From Sphingobium sp. (GTDB taxonomy: Bacteria > Pseudomonadota > Alphaproteobacteria > Sphingomonadales > Sphingomonadaceae), in the NCBI GenBank assembly GCA_009360885.1, contig SPEL01000004.1, forward strand, positions 248,001 to 312,000: a DNA stretch of 64,000 nucleotides, given 5' to 3'. The notes under the pieces are model-generated. The model searched no databases, was not told the DNA's origin, and worked only from the letters and a program-made list of their open reading frames with translations. Numbering within the stretch: the stretch's first letter is position 1; every line of letters begins with the position of its first letter. Shown piece after piece: positions 34,868 through 44,960 of this stretch. Both the position numbers and the translations under genes were made by a program.

Positions 34868-34921
34868 GAATTTGAGATATGCTCTGTGCCTTGCCTCTAA
34901 AATGAGGCGTATTTCAAATTC
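34868..34921. repeat. Long inverted repeat 2 upstream of the FlgC-like gene's stop
   Basis: GAATTTGAGATATGC (34868-34882) pairs with GCGTATTTCAAATTC (34907-34921); as RNA it pairs throughout, with two G-U wobbles. An inner hairpin GCCTC/GAGGC (34893-34897, 34904-34908) competes with its base. It lies 13 bp beyond the stop of the minus-strand gene. Confidence 0.65.
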
Positions 34922-34934
34922 GCCGCCTTGGTGG

Positions 34935-35363
34935 TCAGGCCCAGCTTTCCAGCAAAGAGCCTGTTGCCTTATGCGCGGTTTCAATGACCTTTACATTCGC
35001 CTCGAAAGAGAGGCGTGCCATCTGCTGTTCCGTTAATTCGCTAACGAAGCTGACATTAGGCATGGCGACCATTCCTGCCTCATTGGCATGAGAAGATGAG
35101 GGGTCATAAGAGGGCAAGGTTGCCGGTTTTGTCGGCGCATAAGTAGCAACTGTACCGCCACCCGCACTCTCACTTTGCACGGTGTAAATGGGTTGATAAG
35201 CGGAGACTGAAGAAGAAGCTGGCGGGTTAGCAGACGTATCGCCACCCGCTCCTTCGCCCGGCATTACGCCAGTGCTGCGGATGTTGGCGATGTTAGAGGC
35301 ACTGGCGTTCAGCCTCATCATGCTGGCCTGCATAGCGGACAATGCATTTCCAATAGCAGTCAT
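34935..35363 (-). CDS. Orphan FlgC-like flagellar rod protein
   Basis: A 142-residue protein with the N-terminal rod motif (MQASMMRLNASASNIANIRS, about residues 10-29) and the C-terminal rod/hook domain (MPNVSFVSEL; LSFEANVKVIETAHKA) of FlgB/FlgC-type proteins. The middle is a low-complexity S/P/A-rich linker instead of the normal FlgC core. AAGGA lies seven bases upstream of the ATG at 35363. No other flagellar gene is in the window, so it may be a stray paralogue or a relocated gene. Confidence 0.78.
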   Translation of the reverse strand: MTAIGNALSAMQASMMRLNASASNIANIRSTGVMPGEGAGGDTSANPPASSSVSAYQPIYTVQSESAGGGTVATYAPTKPATLPSYDPSSSHANEAGMVAMPNVSFVSELTEQQMARLSFEANVKVIETAHKATGSLLESWA

Positions 35364-35497
35364 AAGGCAATCCTTCCCGCAATCAGGCAAAAATACCGAA
35401 TTATGTGCAGAATCCATCATATAGGATTGGGATTTAACCAATGCTGGCAGGAACAGGTTATGCAGCGGGTAACCATCATGTTGACGCCTCTGCTCCA

Positions 35498-35533
35498 AAT
35501 AAAGAAAGCGGCGCAGTCACCAGACCACGCCGC
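35498..35533 (-). terminator. Rho-independent terminator after pheT
   Basis: On the minus strand GCGGCG (from 35533) pairs with CGCCGC (ending 35508) around a 14-nt loop and is followed by TTTCTTTATTT. It lies 25 bp past the pheT stop. Confidence 0.8.
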
Positions 35534-35558
35534 CGCCTCTATCTTCGGAGCAATTGCT

Positions 35559-38006
35559 TTAACCGCGCAAAGTGCCGCCCAACTTAGCCGCAGCCTTCAC
35601 CACGGCGGCGCTGATGGCAGTAAGTTCTTCCTCGGTAAAGCTCTTGTCGCCCGGTTGCAGAGTCACTTCGATCGCGAGCGACTTCTGTCCCGTTTCAACG
35701 CCTGCGCCGGTGAATATATCGAACAGGCGCGCATCAACGATATGCTTCTTGTCTGCCCCCTTAACAGCGCGGACGAGCGAATCCCCTTCGACATTTTCCG
35801 GCACGAGGAAAGCAAAATCGCGGGTGACAGATTGCAATGCTGGCGGCGCATATGGCGGACGCATGAACCCATTTTTTCGCTTTTGCGGGATAGCATTTAG
35901 GAAAATCTGCACCGCTACCACAGTGCCGCTAAGGCCAAATTGCTTCGCCAGATTAGGATGCAACACCCCATATTCTGCAAGAATTGCCTTTGGCCCCAGA
36001 CGCAGCGTCCCGGACTGGCCGGGATGATATGCCGCGCCAGCATCCCCCATCATCTGGAGGTTCCCCACCGGCGCACCCGCCGCCGCGAGTAACGCAAGCG
36101 CCTCCGCCTTGGCATCATAAGCCGTGAAGGGCTGCGCCTTACCGGTCGCCCAGCCCCGCGGCGCCTTATCCCCCGCCAGCACAACGCCAACGGTCAAACG
36201 TTCATCGCTGCTCCCGTCAGCAGCGCGGAAATAACGGCGACCAATTTCAAACAGACGGATGGAGGACGCGCCGCGATCGCTATTGCGCCGTGCTGCGGAG
36301 AGCAGGCCCGGCAATAACGAAGGCCGCATCACCTTCAAATCTTCGCTGATCGGGTTAGCGAGCGTCCAGTCGCCGCCGCCAACCGTCGCGGCTTCTTTTT
36401 CGGAAATGAAGGACCAGTTGATCGCTTCGTTGAGGCCACGCGCCGCCGCAGCACGCCGTACGCGACGCTCCATCATCTGTTCAGGCGTCGCTGTCGGCTT
36501 CGCAACACCCGGCACACGCGGCAAGGGCGTGGACGGCACTTTATCAAGGCCGTGGATACGCACCACTTCCTCAACCAGATCAGCCGCGCCATCAACATCA
36601 CGCCGCCATGTGGGGACGGTAACCTTCCACCGCCCGGCTGAAATCTCAACCGGAGAGCCATCCTGCATTTCAATGACGGGTGCCGTCGCTTCTATACCAA
36701 AGCCCAGCTTCTCAAGGATAGTACGCTGCGTCGCGGCATCCACATCTACCCCGGCAAGGGATAGACAGCGCGCCGGATCATAATCCACAATCTTCGGCGT
36801 TACCGGAGGTTCACCCGCGCGCGTTATCTCGCTGGCTTTGCCGCCACAGAGGTGCAGCACCAGGCGGGTCGCAATATCCAGACCTTCCCCAAGGAAAGCC
36901 GGATCAACACCGCGCTCAAAACGCTGACGCGCATCGGAAGTGAGGTTGAGCTTCTGCCCGGTTTTGGCGATGCTTTCCGGGGTGAAATAGGCGCACTCAA
37001 TCAGCACATCCGTGGTGCCATCCTGCGCGCCGCTATGTTCGCCGCCCATGATGCCGCCAATATCATGTACTGCCTCATCATCGACGATCACCGTCATCGT
37101 CTCATCAAGCACATAGCTCTTGCCGTTAAGGGCCAGCACCTCTTCGCCCGACTTTGCCTTACGCGCCACCAGCGCGCCTTTCAGCGTCGCACGATCATAG
37201 ACATGGAGCGGGCGGCCAAGGCCCAGCATCACATAATTGGTGACATCAACAAGAGCGCTGATGGGTTTTTGCCCAACAGCCTTTAACCGCTGCTGCAACC
37301 AGTCTGGTGAAGGGCCATTTGTAACGCCAGCTACAGAACGTGCGAAGAAAGCGGGGCAGCCTTCGCTATCTTCCACCCGCACATCAGGTCCGGCCCCTTG
37401 TGCGGTTATGCCGGGAAGCTGCGCAACCACATCCTCCAGCGGACGGAGAGCGCCAATACCAGCGGCAGCAAGGTCCCGCGCTATGCCACGCACACCCATG
37501 CAATCCTGCCGGTTCGGGGTGATAGAAAGGTCAATTACCGGGTCATCCAGCCGCGCATAATCGGCAAAGGCCGTGCCAATGGGCGTATCAGCGGGCAGTT
37601 CAATAATGCCCTCATGATCTTCGCCCAGTTCCAGTTCGCGAGTCGAACACATCATGCCATTCGATTCTACGCCGCGAATGGCCGCCTTACGTAGCACCAT
37701 GCCATTGGCGGGGACCGTCGCACCTTCAACACCGAAAACGCCAACAAGGCCCGCGCGCGCATTGGGCGCACCGCACACGACCTGAAGCACACCTTGACCG
37801 CCATCAACGGTCAATATCTGAAGCTTATCGGCCTGCGGATGTGGCCCCGCCGTCAGGACCTTCGCCACGAAAAAGCCATTGAGCTTTTCCGCAGGATTCT
37901 CAACGCCTTCAACCTCCAGCCCGATATCATTACAGGCCTGCAGGATCGTTTCGAGGCTGGCATCCGTATCCAGATGCTCCTTGAGCCAGCTCAGGGTGAA
38001 TTTCAT
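35559..38006 (-). CDS. pheT: Phenylalanyl-tRNA synthetase beta subunit
   Basis: An 815-residue subunit of the heterotetrameric PheRS. It shows the N-terminal start [15 protein letters not shown], the EMAP-like tRNA-binding domain ([15 protein letters not shown]), B3/B4 editing region, B5 domain, the synthetase-like core and the C-terminal ferredoxin-fold anticodon-binding domain ([15 protein letters not shown]). Its ATG overlaps the pheS stop by four bases (ATGA), so the subunits are translationally coupled. Confidence 0.97.
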   Translation of the reverse strand: MKFTLSWLKEHLDTDASLETILQACNDIGLEVEGVENPAEKLNGFFVAKVLTAGPHPQADKLQILTVDGGQGVLQVVCGAPNARAGLVGVFGVEGATVPANGMVLRKAAIRGVESNGMMCSTRELELGEDHEGIIELPADTPIGTAFADYARLDDPVIDLSITPNRQDCMGVRGIARDLAAAGIGALRPLEDVVAQLPGITAQGAGPDVRVEDSEGCPAFFARSVAGVTNGPSPDWLQQRLKAVGQKPISALVDVTNYVMLGLGRPLHVYDRATLKGALVARKAKSGEEVLALNGKSYVLDETMTVIVDDEAVHDIGGIMGGEHSGAQDGTTDVLIECAYFTPESIAKTGQKLNLTSDARQRFERGVDPAFLGEGLDIATRLVLHLCGGKASEITRAGEPPVTPKIVDYDPARCLSLAGVDVDAATQRTILEKLGFGIEATAPVIEMQDGSPVEISAGRWKVTVPTWRRDVDGAADLVEEVVRIHGLDKVPSTPLPRVPGVAKPTATPEQMMERRVRRAAAARGLNEAINWSFISEKEAATVGGGDWTLANPISEDLKVMRPSLLPGLLSAARRNSDRGASSIRLFEIGRRYFRAADGSSDERLTVGVVLAGDKAPRGWATGKAQPFTAYDAKAEALALLAAAGAPVGNLQMMGDAGAAYHPGQSGTLRLGPKAILAEYGVLHPNLAKQFGLSGTVVAVQIFLNAIPQKRKNGFMRPPYAPPALQSVTRDFAFLVPENVEGDSLVRAVKGADKKHIVDARLFDIFTGAGVETGQKSLAIEVTLQPGDKSFTEEELTAISAAVVKAAAKLGGTLRG

Positions 38007-39097
38007 GCGCCCACTCCCCCGGAAAGCGTGGGAATATCTAGCGCGGTAAAGCCATAATGCCGCAGCCAGCGCAAATCGCCATCAAAGAAAGCGCGCAAAT
38101 CATTCATCCCATATTTCAGCATCGCCAGACGATCGACCCCCGTGCCGAAGGCAAAGCCCTGCCACTCATCCGGGTCCAACCCGCAGGCCTCTATCACCCG
38201 GCGGTTGACCATGCCGCTGCCCAACACTTCCAGCCAGCCGCCATTGTCATCATCACCGCTGCCGCCAATGACCCGCTGGCCATTAATCAGCGTATAGCCA
38301 ACATCAACCTCGACCGATGGTTCAGTGAACGGGAAATAGCTGGGCCGCAGACGCAGGACGATGTCATCCCGCTCAAAAAAGGCCTTCAGAAAGGTTTCCA
38401 ACGTCCACTTAAGATGGCCGAGGTGGATGCCCTTGTCGATTACCAGTCCCTCTATCTGATGGAACATCGGGGTATGCGTGGCGTCGGAATCGCTACGATA
38501 GACCCGTCCCGGCGCAATGATGCGAATAGGCGGTTCCTGGCTCGTCATGGTGCGCACCTGCACTGGCGATGTATGCGTGCGCAGCAACATGGCCCGACCT
38601 TCGGCGTCCTGATCGGGGAAATAAAAGGTGTCATGCATTGCGCGGGCAGGATGCGTCTCAGGTATATTGAGCGCGGTAAAGTTGCGCCAGTCATCCTCTA
38701 CCTCTGGCCCGGTGGCGACGGCAAAACCCATATCCGCAAAAATCTCAGCCAGTTCATCCATCACCTGCGAAACCGGATGGACGGACCCCTGCCCTGCCAT
38801 ATCGACGGGCAAGGTCATATCCAGCTTTTCGGTGGCGAGGCGCGCATCCATAATTGCCTGTTCCATCGCCGTCTTTTTCGCGGCGATGGCATCGGTCAGC
38901 GACTGGCGCAGATCATGAATAGCAGGACCACGGACCTGCCGTTCCTCCGGCGTCATAGCGCCCAAGGTCTTGAGCAAAGCGGTTATCACCCCTTGCTTGC
39001 CCAAAGCGCCTACGCGCAGTTCCTCGACCCGCTCTGGCGTGTCGGCCCCATCAAGATCGGCCAGCAACCCGGCCTTAAGTGCAGCTATTTCAGTCAT
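38003..39097 (-). CDS. pheS: Phenylalanyl-tRNA synthetase alpha subunit
   Basis: A 364-residue catalytic class II synthetase subunit. The N-terminal coiled-coil arm is followed by the aminoacylation core with motif 2 ([32 protein letters not shown]) and motif 3 ([17 protein letters not shown]). It charges tRNA-Phe with pheT's product. It is 83 bp downstream of rplT, with a hairpin between them that may partly uncouple the two. Confidence 0.97.
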   Translation of the reverse strand: MTEIAALKAGLLADLDGADTPERVEELRVGALGKQGVITALLKTLGAMTPEERQVRGPAIHDLRQSLTDAIAAKKTAMEQAIMDARLATEKLDMTLPVDMAGQGSVHPVSQVMDELAEIFADMGFAVATGPEVEDDWRNFTALNIPETHPARAMHDTFYFPDQDAEGRAMLLRTHTSPVQVRTMTSQEPPIRIIAPGRVYRSDSDATHTPMFHQIEGLVIDKGIHLGHLKWTLETFLKAFFERDDIVLRLRPSYFPFTEPSVEVDVGYTLINGQRVIGGSGDDDNGGWLEVLGSGMVNRRVIEACGLDPDEWQGFAFGTGVDRLAMLKYGMNDLRAFFDGDLRWLRHYGFTALDIPTLSGGVGA

Positions 39098-39128
39098 GCC
39101 TGCCGCCTACCCTAATTTGCCCCAAAGG

Positions 39129-39162
39129 AAAAGGGCGCCGAGGATAGCCCCGACGCCCTTTT
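39129..39162 (-). terminator. Terminator/attenuator between rplT and pheS
   Basis: AAAAGGGCG (39129-39137) pairs perfectly with CGCCCTTTT (39154-39162), 9 bp with a 16-nt loop. On the minus strand it follows rplT and is followed by T-rich bases. No phenylalanine-rich leader peptide was seen, so simple termination or processing is more likely than attenuation. Confidence 0.7.
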
Positions 39163-39180
39163 CTATCATTTTTTATGCAT

Positions 39181-39543
39181 TCAGGCTGCGGGGAGAGCCG
39201 CGCGAGCCTGTGCTACTATGCCTTTAAATGCTTCGCCTTCGTTCATCGCGATGTCTGCAAGAACCTTCCGGTCCAGTTCAACACCAGCGAGCTTCAGGCC
39301 ATGCATGAACTGGCCATAGGTGAGGCCTTCCAACCGCACAGCAGCATTGATACGCTGAATCCACAGGGCGCGGAAGCTGCGCTTCTTTACCTTACGGTCA
39401 CGATATGCATACTGGCCTGCCTTTTCGACGGCCTGACGTGCAATACGGATCGTATTTTTGCGACGGCCATAATAGCCCTTCGCCTGCTTCAGGATATTGT
39501 TATGCTTTGCGCGGGTAGTTGTACCCCGTTTTACGCGTGCCAT
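39181..39543 (-). CDS. rplT: Large ribosomal subunit protein bL20
   Basis: A 120-residue 50S protein, highly basic, with the family pattern [20 protein letters not shown] at the N-terminus and [11 protein letters not shown] centrally. It is essential for 50S assembly. It lies 14 bp after rpmI in the standard rpmI-rplT order. Confidence 0.98.
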   Translation of the reverse strand: MARVKRGTTTRAKHNNILKQAKGYYGRRKNTIRIARQAVEKAGQYAYRDRKVKKRSFRALWIQRINAAVRLEGLTYGQFMHGLKLAGVELDRKVLADIAMNEGEAFKGIVAQARAALPAA

Positions 39544-39557
39544 AGTCCGTTAACTCC

Positions 39558-39761
39558 TTATTTCAGGCCGTAGGGTGCCCAGAGACGGACGTGTGCAACG
39601 TCTGAATCGGACATGACCGAGGTGCCACGGTTCTGGCGAATATATTTCGCGTTATGGCTCATGAGGCGGTGGCGCTTACCAGCCACACCATGCTTCACTT
39701 TGCCGGTTGCGGTGAATTTGAAGCGCTTCTTCACACCGCTCTTGGTCTTGAGCTTGGGCAT
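39558..39761 (-). CDS. rpmI: Large ribosomal subunit protein bL35
   Basis: A 67-residue basic 50S protein ([20 protein letters not shown] start). The ATG at 39761 has AAGGAGAC upstream; the longer in-frame extension is intergenic. In many bacteria infC lies directly upstream, but here the upstream neighbour is a divergent PfkB kinase gene, so infC is elsewhere. Confidence 0.97.
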   Translation of the reverse strand: MPKLKTKSGVKKRFKFTATGKVKHGVAGKRHRLMSHNAKYIRQNRGTSVMSDSDVAHVRLWAPYGLK

Positions 39762-39994
39762 TTTCGTCTCCTTAAAGTCTGACGTTGCGGACAAACTCGG
39801 CAGCCCTCTGAGGCCGGCCTGTCCCTTCAGAATCGCTATACTTGCGCACGGCGAAGGCTGCGCTATACGCCCCTGACCAAGGGAAAGCAAGCAAAAGCAC
39901 TAATATTTTGCGCCTGTCACAGCCGGGAAAAGCACCGTTGCCAATGCCCCACCTATTGGCAATTATGATACTGCCACAGCATTATGAGCCGGAC

Positions 39995-40930
39995 ATGAGC
40001 GAGAACATATTTACCCTTACCCTTAACCCGGCAATTGACGCCTATTGTACGGCAGAGAAGATAGAGCCTGTCATCAAAATCCGTACCGGCCCGATGCGTT
40101 ATGATGCAGGCGGGGGCGGAATTAACGTCGCCCATGTCCTCAACAGGCTGGGCAGCGATGTATGCGCCTGCTTTCTGGCCGGCGGCCTGACCGGACAGTT
40201 GCTAGAAAATTTGCTGGAGGAAGCGGACCTCCCGATGCTCTCGCTCCCCATCGCTGGCTCTACCCGCATTTCGCAAACCGTTCATGAACGCAGCAGCCAG
40301 CAGGATTTCCGCTTTGTGCCAGAAGGCCCCATGGTGCAGCAAAGGGAATGGCAGGCGGCTCTGGATAGCATCAGCATCAGCAATTTCTCGATATTAGTTG
40401 CCAGCGGCTCCATCGCCCCCGGCGTACCAGAGGATTTTTATGCGCGCCTTCTCCGAATTATGAAGGCCAAGGGCGCGCGGATGATCCTCGATTGCACCGG
40501 GCCTGCGCTCGCCCACGCAGTGCGAGAAGGTGGGCTATGGATGATTAAGCCCAGTATTGATGAGTTTGAAGTACTGATTGGCCGCCCCATGGCGGGGCCG
40601 GAGGAATATATCAAAGAGGCCCATAGCCTGATTGAAACTGGCGCGGCGACAATCATAGCAATCACCATGGGCAGCGATGGGGCAATTCTGGTGCATGAAG
40701 GCGGCGCACTGTATCGCAAGGCACCTGCGGTGGAAGTCGTTAGCACTGTTGGGGCCGGGGATAGTTTTGTTGCCGGAATGACGCATCGTTTAGCACAAGG
40801 CTGGATGCCAGAACGCGCCTTTCTATATGGTATGGCGACTGGCACCGCCGCAGTCCTTACCCCCGGTACTGAGATATGCAGGATAGAGGATGTCGAGCGG
40901 CTATTCAGCGCAATAGAGGCAATGGCATAG
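39995..40930 (+). CDS. PfkB family sugar-phosphate kinase (1-phosphofructokinase/PfkII-like)
   Basis: A 311-residue ribokinase-fold enzyme of the phosphofructokinase II / 1-phosphofructokinase / tagatose-6-phosphate kinase group. The N-terminal LTLNPAIDAYC and glycine motif YDAGGGGINVAHVLNRLG fit this group. The catalytic base is D256 (VGAGDSFVAGM). The protein probably phosphorylates fructose 6-phosphate or a related sugar phosphate. The ATG at 39995 is chosen because the family N-terminus begins there; the 51-residue upstream extension lacks similarity. Divergent from rpmI. Confidence 0.85.
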   Translation: MSENIFTLTLNPAIDAYCTAEKIEPVIKIRTGPMRYDAGGGGINVAHVLNRLGSDVCACFLAGGLTGQLLENLLEEADLPMLSLPIAGSTRISQTVHERSSQQDFRFVPEGPMVQQREWQAALDSISISNFSILVASGSIAPGVPEDFYARLLRIMKAKGARMILDCTGPALAHAVREGGLWMIKPSIDEFEVLIGRPMAGPEEYIKEAHSLIETGAATIIAITMGSDGAILVHEGGALYRKAPAVEVVSTVGAGDSFVAGMTHRLAQGWMPERAFLYGMATGTAAVLTPGTEICRIEDVERLFSAIEAMA

Positions 40931-40948
40931 CCGCCTTACCCTCTCATT

Positions 40949-41761
40949 TTAATCATGGTCATGCATATGGTGATGATGGTCATGACCTCCGCTATGCAGC
41001 GCCTCCAGCACATCATCCAGCCGCGCCGCATCGCCTAATGCGATAACATTGCCATCGCTGGCATCGGTAAGGGGGTCGCCGTGCCAATCGCACATGCGCC
41101 CTCCAGCCCCCTCAACCACGGGCACCAGAGCCGCCAGATCATGCAGTTTCAGCCCGGATTCAACCACCAGATCAATATGGCCACTGGCGAGTAGTGCATA
41201 ATTATAGCAATCCCCACCCCAGAGTGTATCGCGGCAATCCCGCGCTAAAACAGAAAAACGTTCCCCCGTATCGCCGGCAAAGAGCTGAGGCGCGGTGCTG
41301 GCAAGGATGGCATCCGATAATTTACGGCATGCCCGCGCCTTAACAGGCGCGCCATTGAGGGTCGCCCCCTGCCCAATTGCACCCACCCAGCGTTCCTTTA
41401 TGATGGGCTGATCTATCACCCCCATCACCGGCCAGCCCGCCTGCATAAAGCCTATGAGCGTGCCGAATATCGGCCTTCCCGCAATAAAGCTGCGCGTGCC
41501 GTCAATTGGGTCCAGCACCCAAACACGTTCAGCCTCTTCGCGGGTAGTGCCATATTCCTCACCGATAATACCGTCATTGGGGCGCTCTTTTTCCAATATC
41601 ACCCGCATCGCGGCCTCTGCCGCACGGTCTGCCTGCGTGACGGGAGAGTCGTCCGATTTATAATCCATCTCATAACGAGCGCGGAAGAAAGGGCGGATCA
41701 CCTCTGCGGCGGCATCAGCCAGCCGCGTGGCAAGGTTCATATCATCGGTAAGGCTGCTCAT
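40949..41761 (-). CDS. hisN: Inositol monophosphatase family, probable histidinol-phosphatase HisN
   Basis: A 270-residue Mg-dependent phosphatase. Metal motifs: IGEEYG (E68/E69), WVLDPIDGTRSF (D84, D87) and the distal GGDCYNYALLASGHIDLVVE region. The short SFIAGRPIFGTLIG segment resembles histidinol-phosphatases of actinobacteria and alphaproteobacteria rather than CysQ or SuhB. The last 15 residues contain eight histidines (from H256), an unusual metal-binding-like tail. AAGGGAG precedes the ATG. hisC is 9 kb away. Inositol-phosphatase activity is the alternative. Confidence 0.82.
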   Translation of the reverse strand: MSSLTDDMNLATRLADAAAEVIRPFFRARYEMDYKSDDSPVTQADRAAEAAMRVILEKERPNDGIIGEEYGTTREEAERVWVLDPIDGTRSFIAGRPIFGTLIGFMQAGWPVMGVIDQPIIKERWVGAIGQGATLNGAPVKARACRKLSDAILASTAPQLFAGDTGERFSVLARDCRDTLWGGDCYNYALLASGHIDLVVESGLKLHDLAALVPVVEGAGGRMCDWHGDPLTDASDGNVIALGDAARLDDVLEALHSGGHDHHHHMHDHD

Positions 41762-41868
41762 AACGGCTCCCTTCTGGGCGAGGGGCCGCGCCGAAGCAAG
41801 TATGCAATGGCATATCTTGCTAAATTTCCGGCAAAAACGACCGTTACTTCTTTTTGAAGGGACAGGCT

Positions 41869-42111
41869 ATGGCGGCAATAAGCTGGATTATCTGTGTATG
41901 TGCATTTCTGGCGGCATTAGCCTGCCATCAGGACATGCCATCGCTGATGGGCTGGCACCTCAGCCTTGGCCTCATGATTGCCAGCCTGCTTTGTTGTCCA
42001 ATTTTATGGCGCGGGCCGGTAATGTCCAATGTCCTGACCGGCAAGCAACGCTTTATGGGCTGCGTTGCACTTATCCTTGCCCTACCGCTGGTTCTTCCAC
42101 CCGTTATCTGA
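41869..42111 (+). CDS. Small membrane protein, unknown
   Basis: An 80-residue hydrophobic protein with about three predicted membrane segments (SWIICVCAFLAALAC; LSLGLMIASLLCCPIL; MGCVALILALPLVLPPVI). Not recognised. The ATG at 41869 has GGGACAGG upstream; an ATG at 41854 is also possible. It fills the gap between hisN and the parS/prs region. It ends 15 bp before a parS palindrome. Its reality rests only on composition and ribosome site. Confidence 0.5.
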   Translation: MAAISWIICVCAFLAALACHQDMPSLMGWHLSLGLMIASLLCCPILWRGPVMSNVLTGKQRFMGCVALILALPLVLPPVI

Positions 42112-42126
42112 CCTTCGCAGATAAAA

Positions 42127-42142
42127 TGTTTCACGTGAAACA
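42127..42142. other. parS: parS centromere site 1
   Basis: TGTTTCACGTGAAACA is a perfect 16-bp parS palindrome, extended to 20 bp by flanking AA/TT. ParB binds this sequence and the ParA ATPase moves the complex to daughter cells. It lies 34 bp beyond the prs stop codon, about 15 kb from the predicted origin. Confidence 0.95.
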
Positions 42143-42176
42143 TTGGGCAGCACGATCATGCTGTCCATCTGGCGAT

Positions 42177-43112
42177 TCAATCAAACAGGCTGGAAACGGA
42201 GCTTTCATCCGCGATGCGCTTAATAGCTTCACCCAAAAGTGGCGAGATTGGCAAGTGACGGATTTTCTGGGCCGCCTGCACCGCATCATTGCCAAGGATA
42301 GAGTCCGTAATGACCAATTCCCTGAGTTGTGATGCCTCAACGCGGGCAACCGCCCCGCCAGACAACACACCGTGGGTCACATAAGCGACTACTTCTTCCG
42401 CGCCCTGAGCCTTCAGTGCAGCAGCTGCATTGCAAAGCGTACCAGCCGAATCGACAATATCATCGATCAGCACACAGAAGCGCCCCTTCACATCACCGAT
42501 GATGTTCATCACCTCAGATTCGCCAGCGCGTTCCCGGCGCTTATCCACAATAGCCAGCGGCGCGTTATCGAGTCGCTTGGCAAGGGCGCGGGCACGAACC
42601 ACGCCGCCAACGTCCGGTGACACCACCATGATATTCTTATCACCAAAACGCGCCTGAATGTCAGCAGACATCACCGGAGCGGCGAACAGGTTATCCGTCG
42701 GTATATCAAAGAAGCCCTGAATCTGCCCGGCGTGAAGATCAACGCACAATACGCGATCTGCCCCGGCAACGGTAATCAGGTTCGCCACCAGCTTCGCCGA
42801 TATCGGCGTGCGCGGTCCCGGCTTACGATCTTGCCGGGCATAGCCGAAATAAGGGACAACGGCGGTGATTCGCTTAGCAGAAGCGCGCTTCAATGCGTCA
42901 ATGCAGATCAGCAATTCCATCAGATTGTCATTGGTGGGAAAACTGGTGGACTGAATGAGGAAGACATCCTCACCCCGCACATTTTCCTGCACCTCAACGA
43001 ATACTTCTTCGTCAGCAAAGCGACGCACACTGGCATTGGTCAGCGGCATTTCGAGATATTCGGCAATCGCCTTCGCCAGAGGGAGGTTGCTGTTGCCAGT
43101 CATCAATTTCAT
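42177..43112 (-). CDS. prs: Ribose-phosphate pyrophosphokinase
   Basis: A 311-residue PRPP synthetase making the ribosyl donor for nucleotides, histidine and NAD. It shows the catalytic flexible-loop region ([18 protein letters not shown]), the metal histidine motif [18 protein letters not shown] and the PRPP loop [14 protein letters not shown]. The ATG at 43112 has AAGGGC upstream; an in-frame ATG at 43193 is rejected because the family N-terminus begins [13 protein letters not shown]. Divergent from nadE. Confidence 0.96.
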   Translation of the reverse strand: MKLMTGNSNLPLAKAIAEYLEMPLTNASVRRFADEEVFVEVQENVRGEDVFLIQSTSFPTNDNLMELLICIDALKRASAKRITAVVPYFGYARQDRKPGPRTPISAKLVANLITVAGADRVLCVDLHAGQIQGFFDIPTDNLFAAPVMSADIQARFGDKNIMVVSPDVGGVVRARALAKRLDNAPLAIVDKRRERAGESEVMNIIGDVKGRFCVLIDDIVDSAGTLCNAAAALKAQGAEEVVAYVTHGVLSGGAVARVEASQLRELVITDSILGNDAVQAAQKIRHLPISPLLGEAIKRIADESSVSSLFD

Positions 43113-43295
43113 GGGAATGCCCTTCGTTACGCTGATGTGACGCCGGATTATGGGGGTTCCTTTAGCGGCCATAGCGCAAAGTGCAACCGCCATTTCGGTT
43201 ATTTACCCTCTTTTGCCCAATGCATGTGTTGTTTCGGCATAAAGGTCATTATCAATGCTTTTGCCAGAGGCCAAAATATTCTACCAGCCATTGAC

Positions 43296-44960
43296 ATGAC
43301 CAACATCACCTCCCTCACCATCGCGCTGGCCCAAATCACCCAGTCGGTCGGCGATCTTCGCGGTAATGCCGACCAGATGTTGCACTGGCGTAGTCAGGCA
43401 CCAGAGGCGGACCTGATCCTCTTCCCCGAATTACAACTTATTGGCTATCCGCCAGAAGATCTGGTGCTGAAACCTGCCCTTGCCGAGCGCGCCGGGGACG
43501 AGTTGCTCAGACTCGCCGCGGCCACCAAAGATGGCGGCCCGGCAATGCTGGTTGGCACGGTGATCGCCAATCGTGGTATATTGTTCAACGCCGTCGCTTT
43601 GCTGGATGGTGGCGAGATAAAAGCGCTGCGTCAAAAGCGGGAGCTTCCCAATTATGGCACTTTTGATGAAAAGCGCCTGTTCGCGCCCGGCCCTCTGCCA
43701 GAACCAATTGAGTTTCGTGGCGTCAAAATCGGCGTACCGATCTGCGAAGATGTCTGGTATCCATTTGTCTGCGCGCATCTGAAGGCACAAGGCGCGGAAA
43801 TTCTCCTTACCCCCAATGGCAGCCCCTATGAAATCGGCAAGGATGATCGCCGCATATCCCAGGTCGCCTTGGCGCGGGTACAGGAAACCGGCCTGCCTAT
43901 CGCTTATCTCAACCGGGTTGGCGGGCAGGACGAGCTGGTGTTCGACGGCGCTTCCTTTGTGATGAACGCCGATGGCAGCATCGCCCATCAAATGGCGGAC
44001 TGGCGCGAAGAACTGCGCCTTACTCGCTGGGAAAAAGCGGAACGTGGCATTTGGAATTGCGCGCCCGGTGCGACGGCTGAATTCGCTGATTATCCCGAAG
44101 ATGTATATAGCGCGATGGTCGTCGGTTTGCGGGATTATGTGGAACGCAATCGCTTCCCTGGCGTGGTGCTGGGCCTTTCCGGCGGAATCGACAGTGCATT
44201 ATCCGCCGCCGTCGCCGTGGATGCTTTGGGCGCAGACAAGGTGTGGTGCGTGATGATGCCATCGCGCTTCACCAGTCAGGAAAGTCTGGATGATGCCGAA
44301 GGCTGCGCCCGGATGCTGGGCGTGCGGCTCGATACCGTCGCGATAGAGCCTGCCGTGACAGCCTTTGATGGGATGCTGGCAGAACTATTCGCTGGCAAGG
44401 ACCGCGATATTACCGAAGAAAATATCCAATCGCGCATACGCGGCGTGACCCTGATGGCGATCAGCAATAAATTTGGCCATATGGTGCTAACCACTGGCAA
44501 TAAGAGCGAAATGGCCGTCGGCTACGCCACTATTTATGGCGACATGGCGGGCGGCTATTCCGTACTGAAGGACGCCTATAAAACCACCGTGTTTGATCTG
44601 TCCCGCTGGCGTAACGATCATCGCCCGGCCATTGGCCTTGGCCCCGATGGCCCCGTCATGCCGGAGCGCGTCATGACCAAGCCGCCATCAGCGGAACTGC
44701 GCGATAATCAGAAGGATGAGGACAGCCTGCCCCCTTATGAGGTGCTGGATCCTATCCTCCATGGCCTGATCGAGAGCGAATTGTCGGTCGATGATCTGGT
44801 TGCACGCGGATTTGACCGCGCCACTGTCATCCGCATCGAGCATCTGCTTTACATTGCCGAATATAAACGCCGACAAGCCCCGCCCGGTGTTAAATTGGGC
44901 AACCGCAATTTCGGGCGGGATCGCCGCTATCCTATCACCAACGCATTTCGGACATTATGA
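43296..44960 (+). CDS. nadE: Glutamine-dependent NAD synthetase
   Basis: A 554-residue two-domain enzyme. An N-terminal nitrilase-type glutaminase has E45 (FPELQLIG), K114 (QKRELPNYGTFDE) and C150 (PICEDVWYP); the C-terminal synthetase carries the PP-loop LGLSGGIDSAL. It forms NAD from nicotinate adenine dinucleotide, ATP and glutamine-derived ammonia. The start at 43296 is chosen because the protein begins with the nitrilase domain; a longer open frame reaching 42732 merely crosses prs antisense. Overlaps gltX by four bases. Confidence 0.95.
   Translation: MTNITSLTIALAQITQSVGDLRGNADQMLHWRSQAPEADLILFPELQLIGYPPEDLVLKPALAERAGDELLRLAAATKDGGPAMLVGTVIANRGILFNAVALLDGGEIKALRQKRELPNYGTFDEKRLFAPGPLPEPIEFRGVKIGVPICEDVWYPFVCAHLKAQGAEILLTPNGSPYEIGKDDRRISQVALARVQETGLPIAYLNRVGGQDELVFDGASFVMNADGSIAHQMADWREELRLTRWEKAERGIWNCAPGATAEFADYPEDVYSAMVVGLRDYVERNRFPGVVLGLSGGIDSALSAAVAVDALGADKVWCVMMPSRFTSQESLDDAEGCARMLGVRLDTVAIEPAVTAFDGMLAELFAGKDRDITEENIQSRIRGVTLMAISNKFGHMVLTTGNKSEMAVGYATIYGDMAGGYSVLKDAYKTTVFDLSRWRNDHRPAIGLGPDGPVMPERVMTKPPSAELRDNQKDEDSLPPYEVLDPILHGLIESELSVDDLVARGFDRATVIRIEHLLYIAEYKRRQAPPGVKLGNRNFGRDRRYPITNAFRTL

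Noticed and set aside
42732-43295. Possible 188-residue N-terminal extension of NAD synthetase
   Set aside because: It runs antisense through prs and the family N-terminus begins at 43296 with the nitrilase domain.
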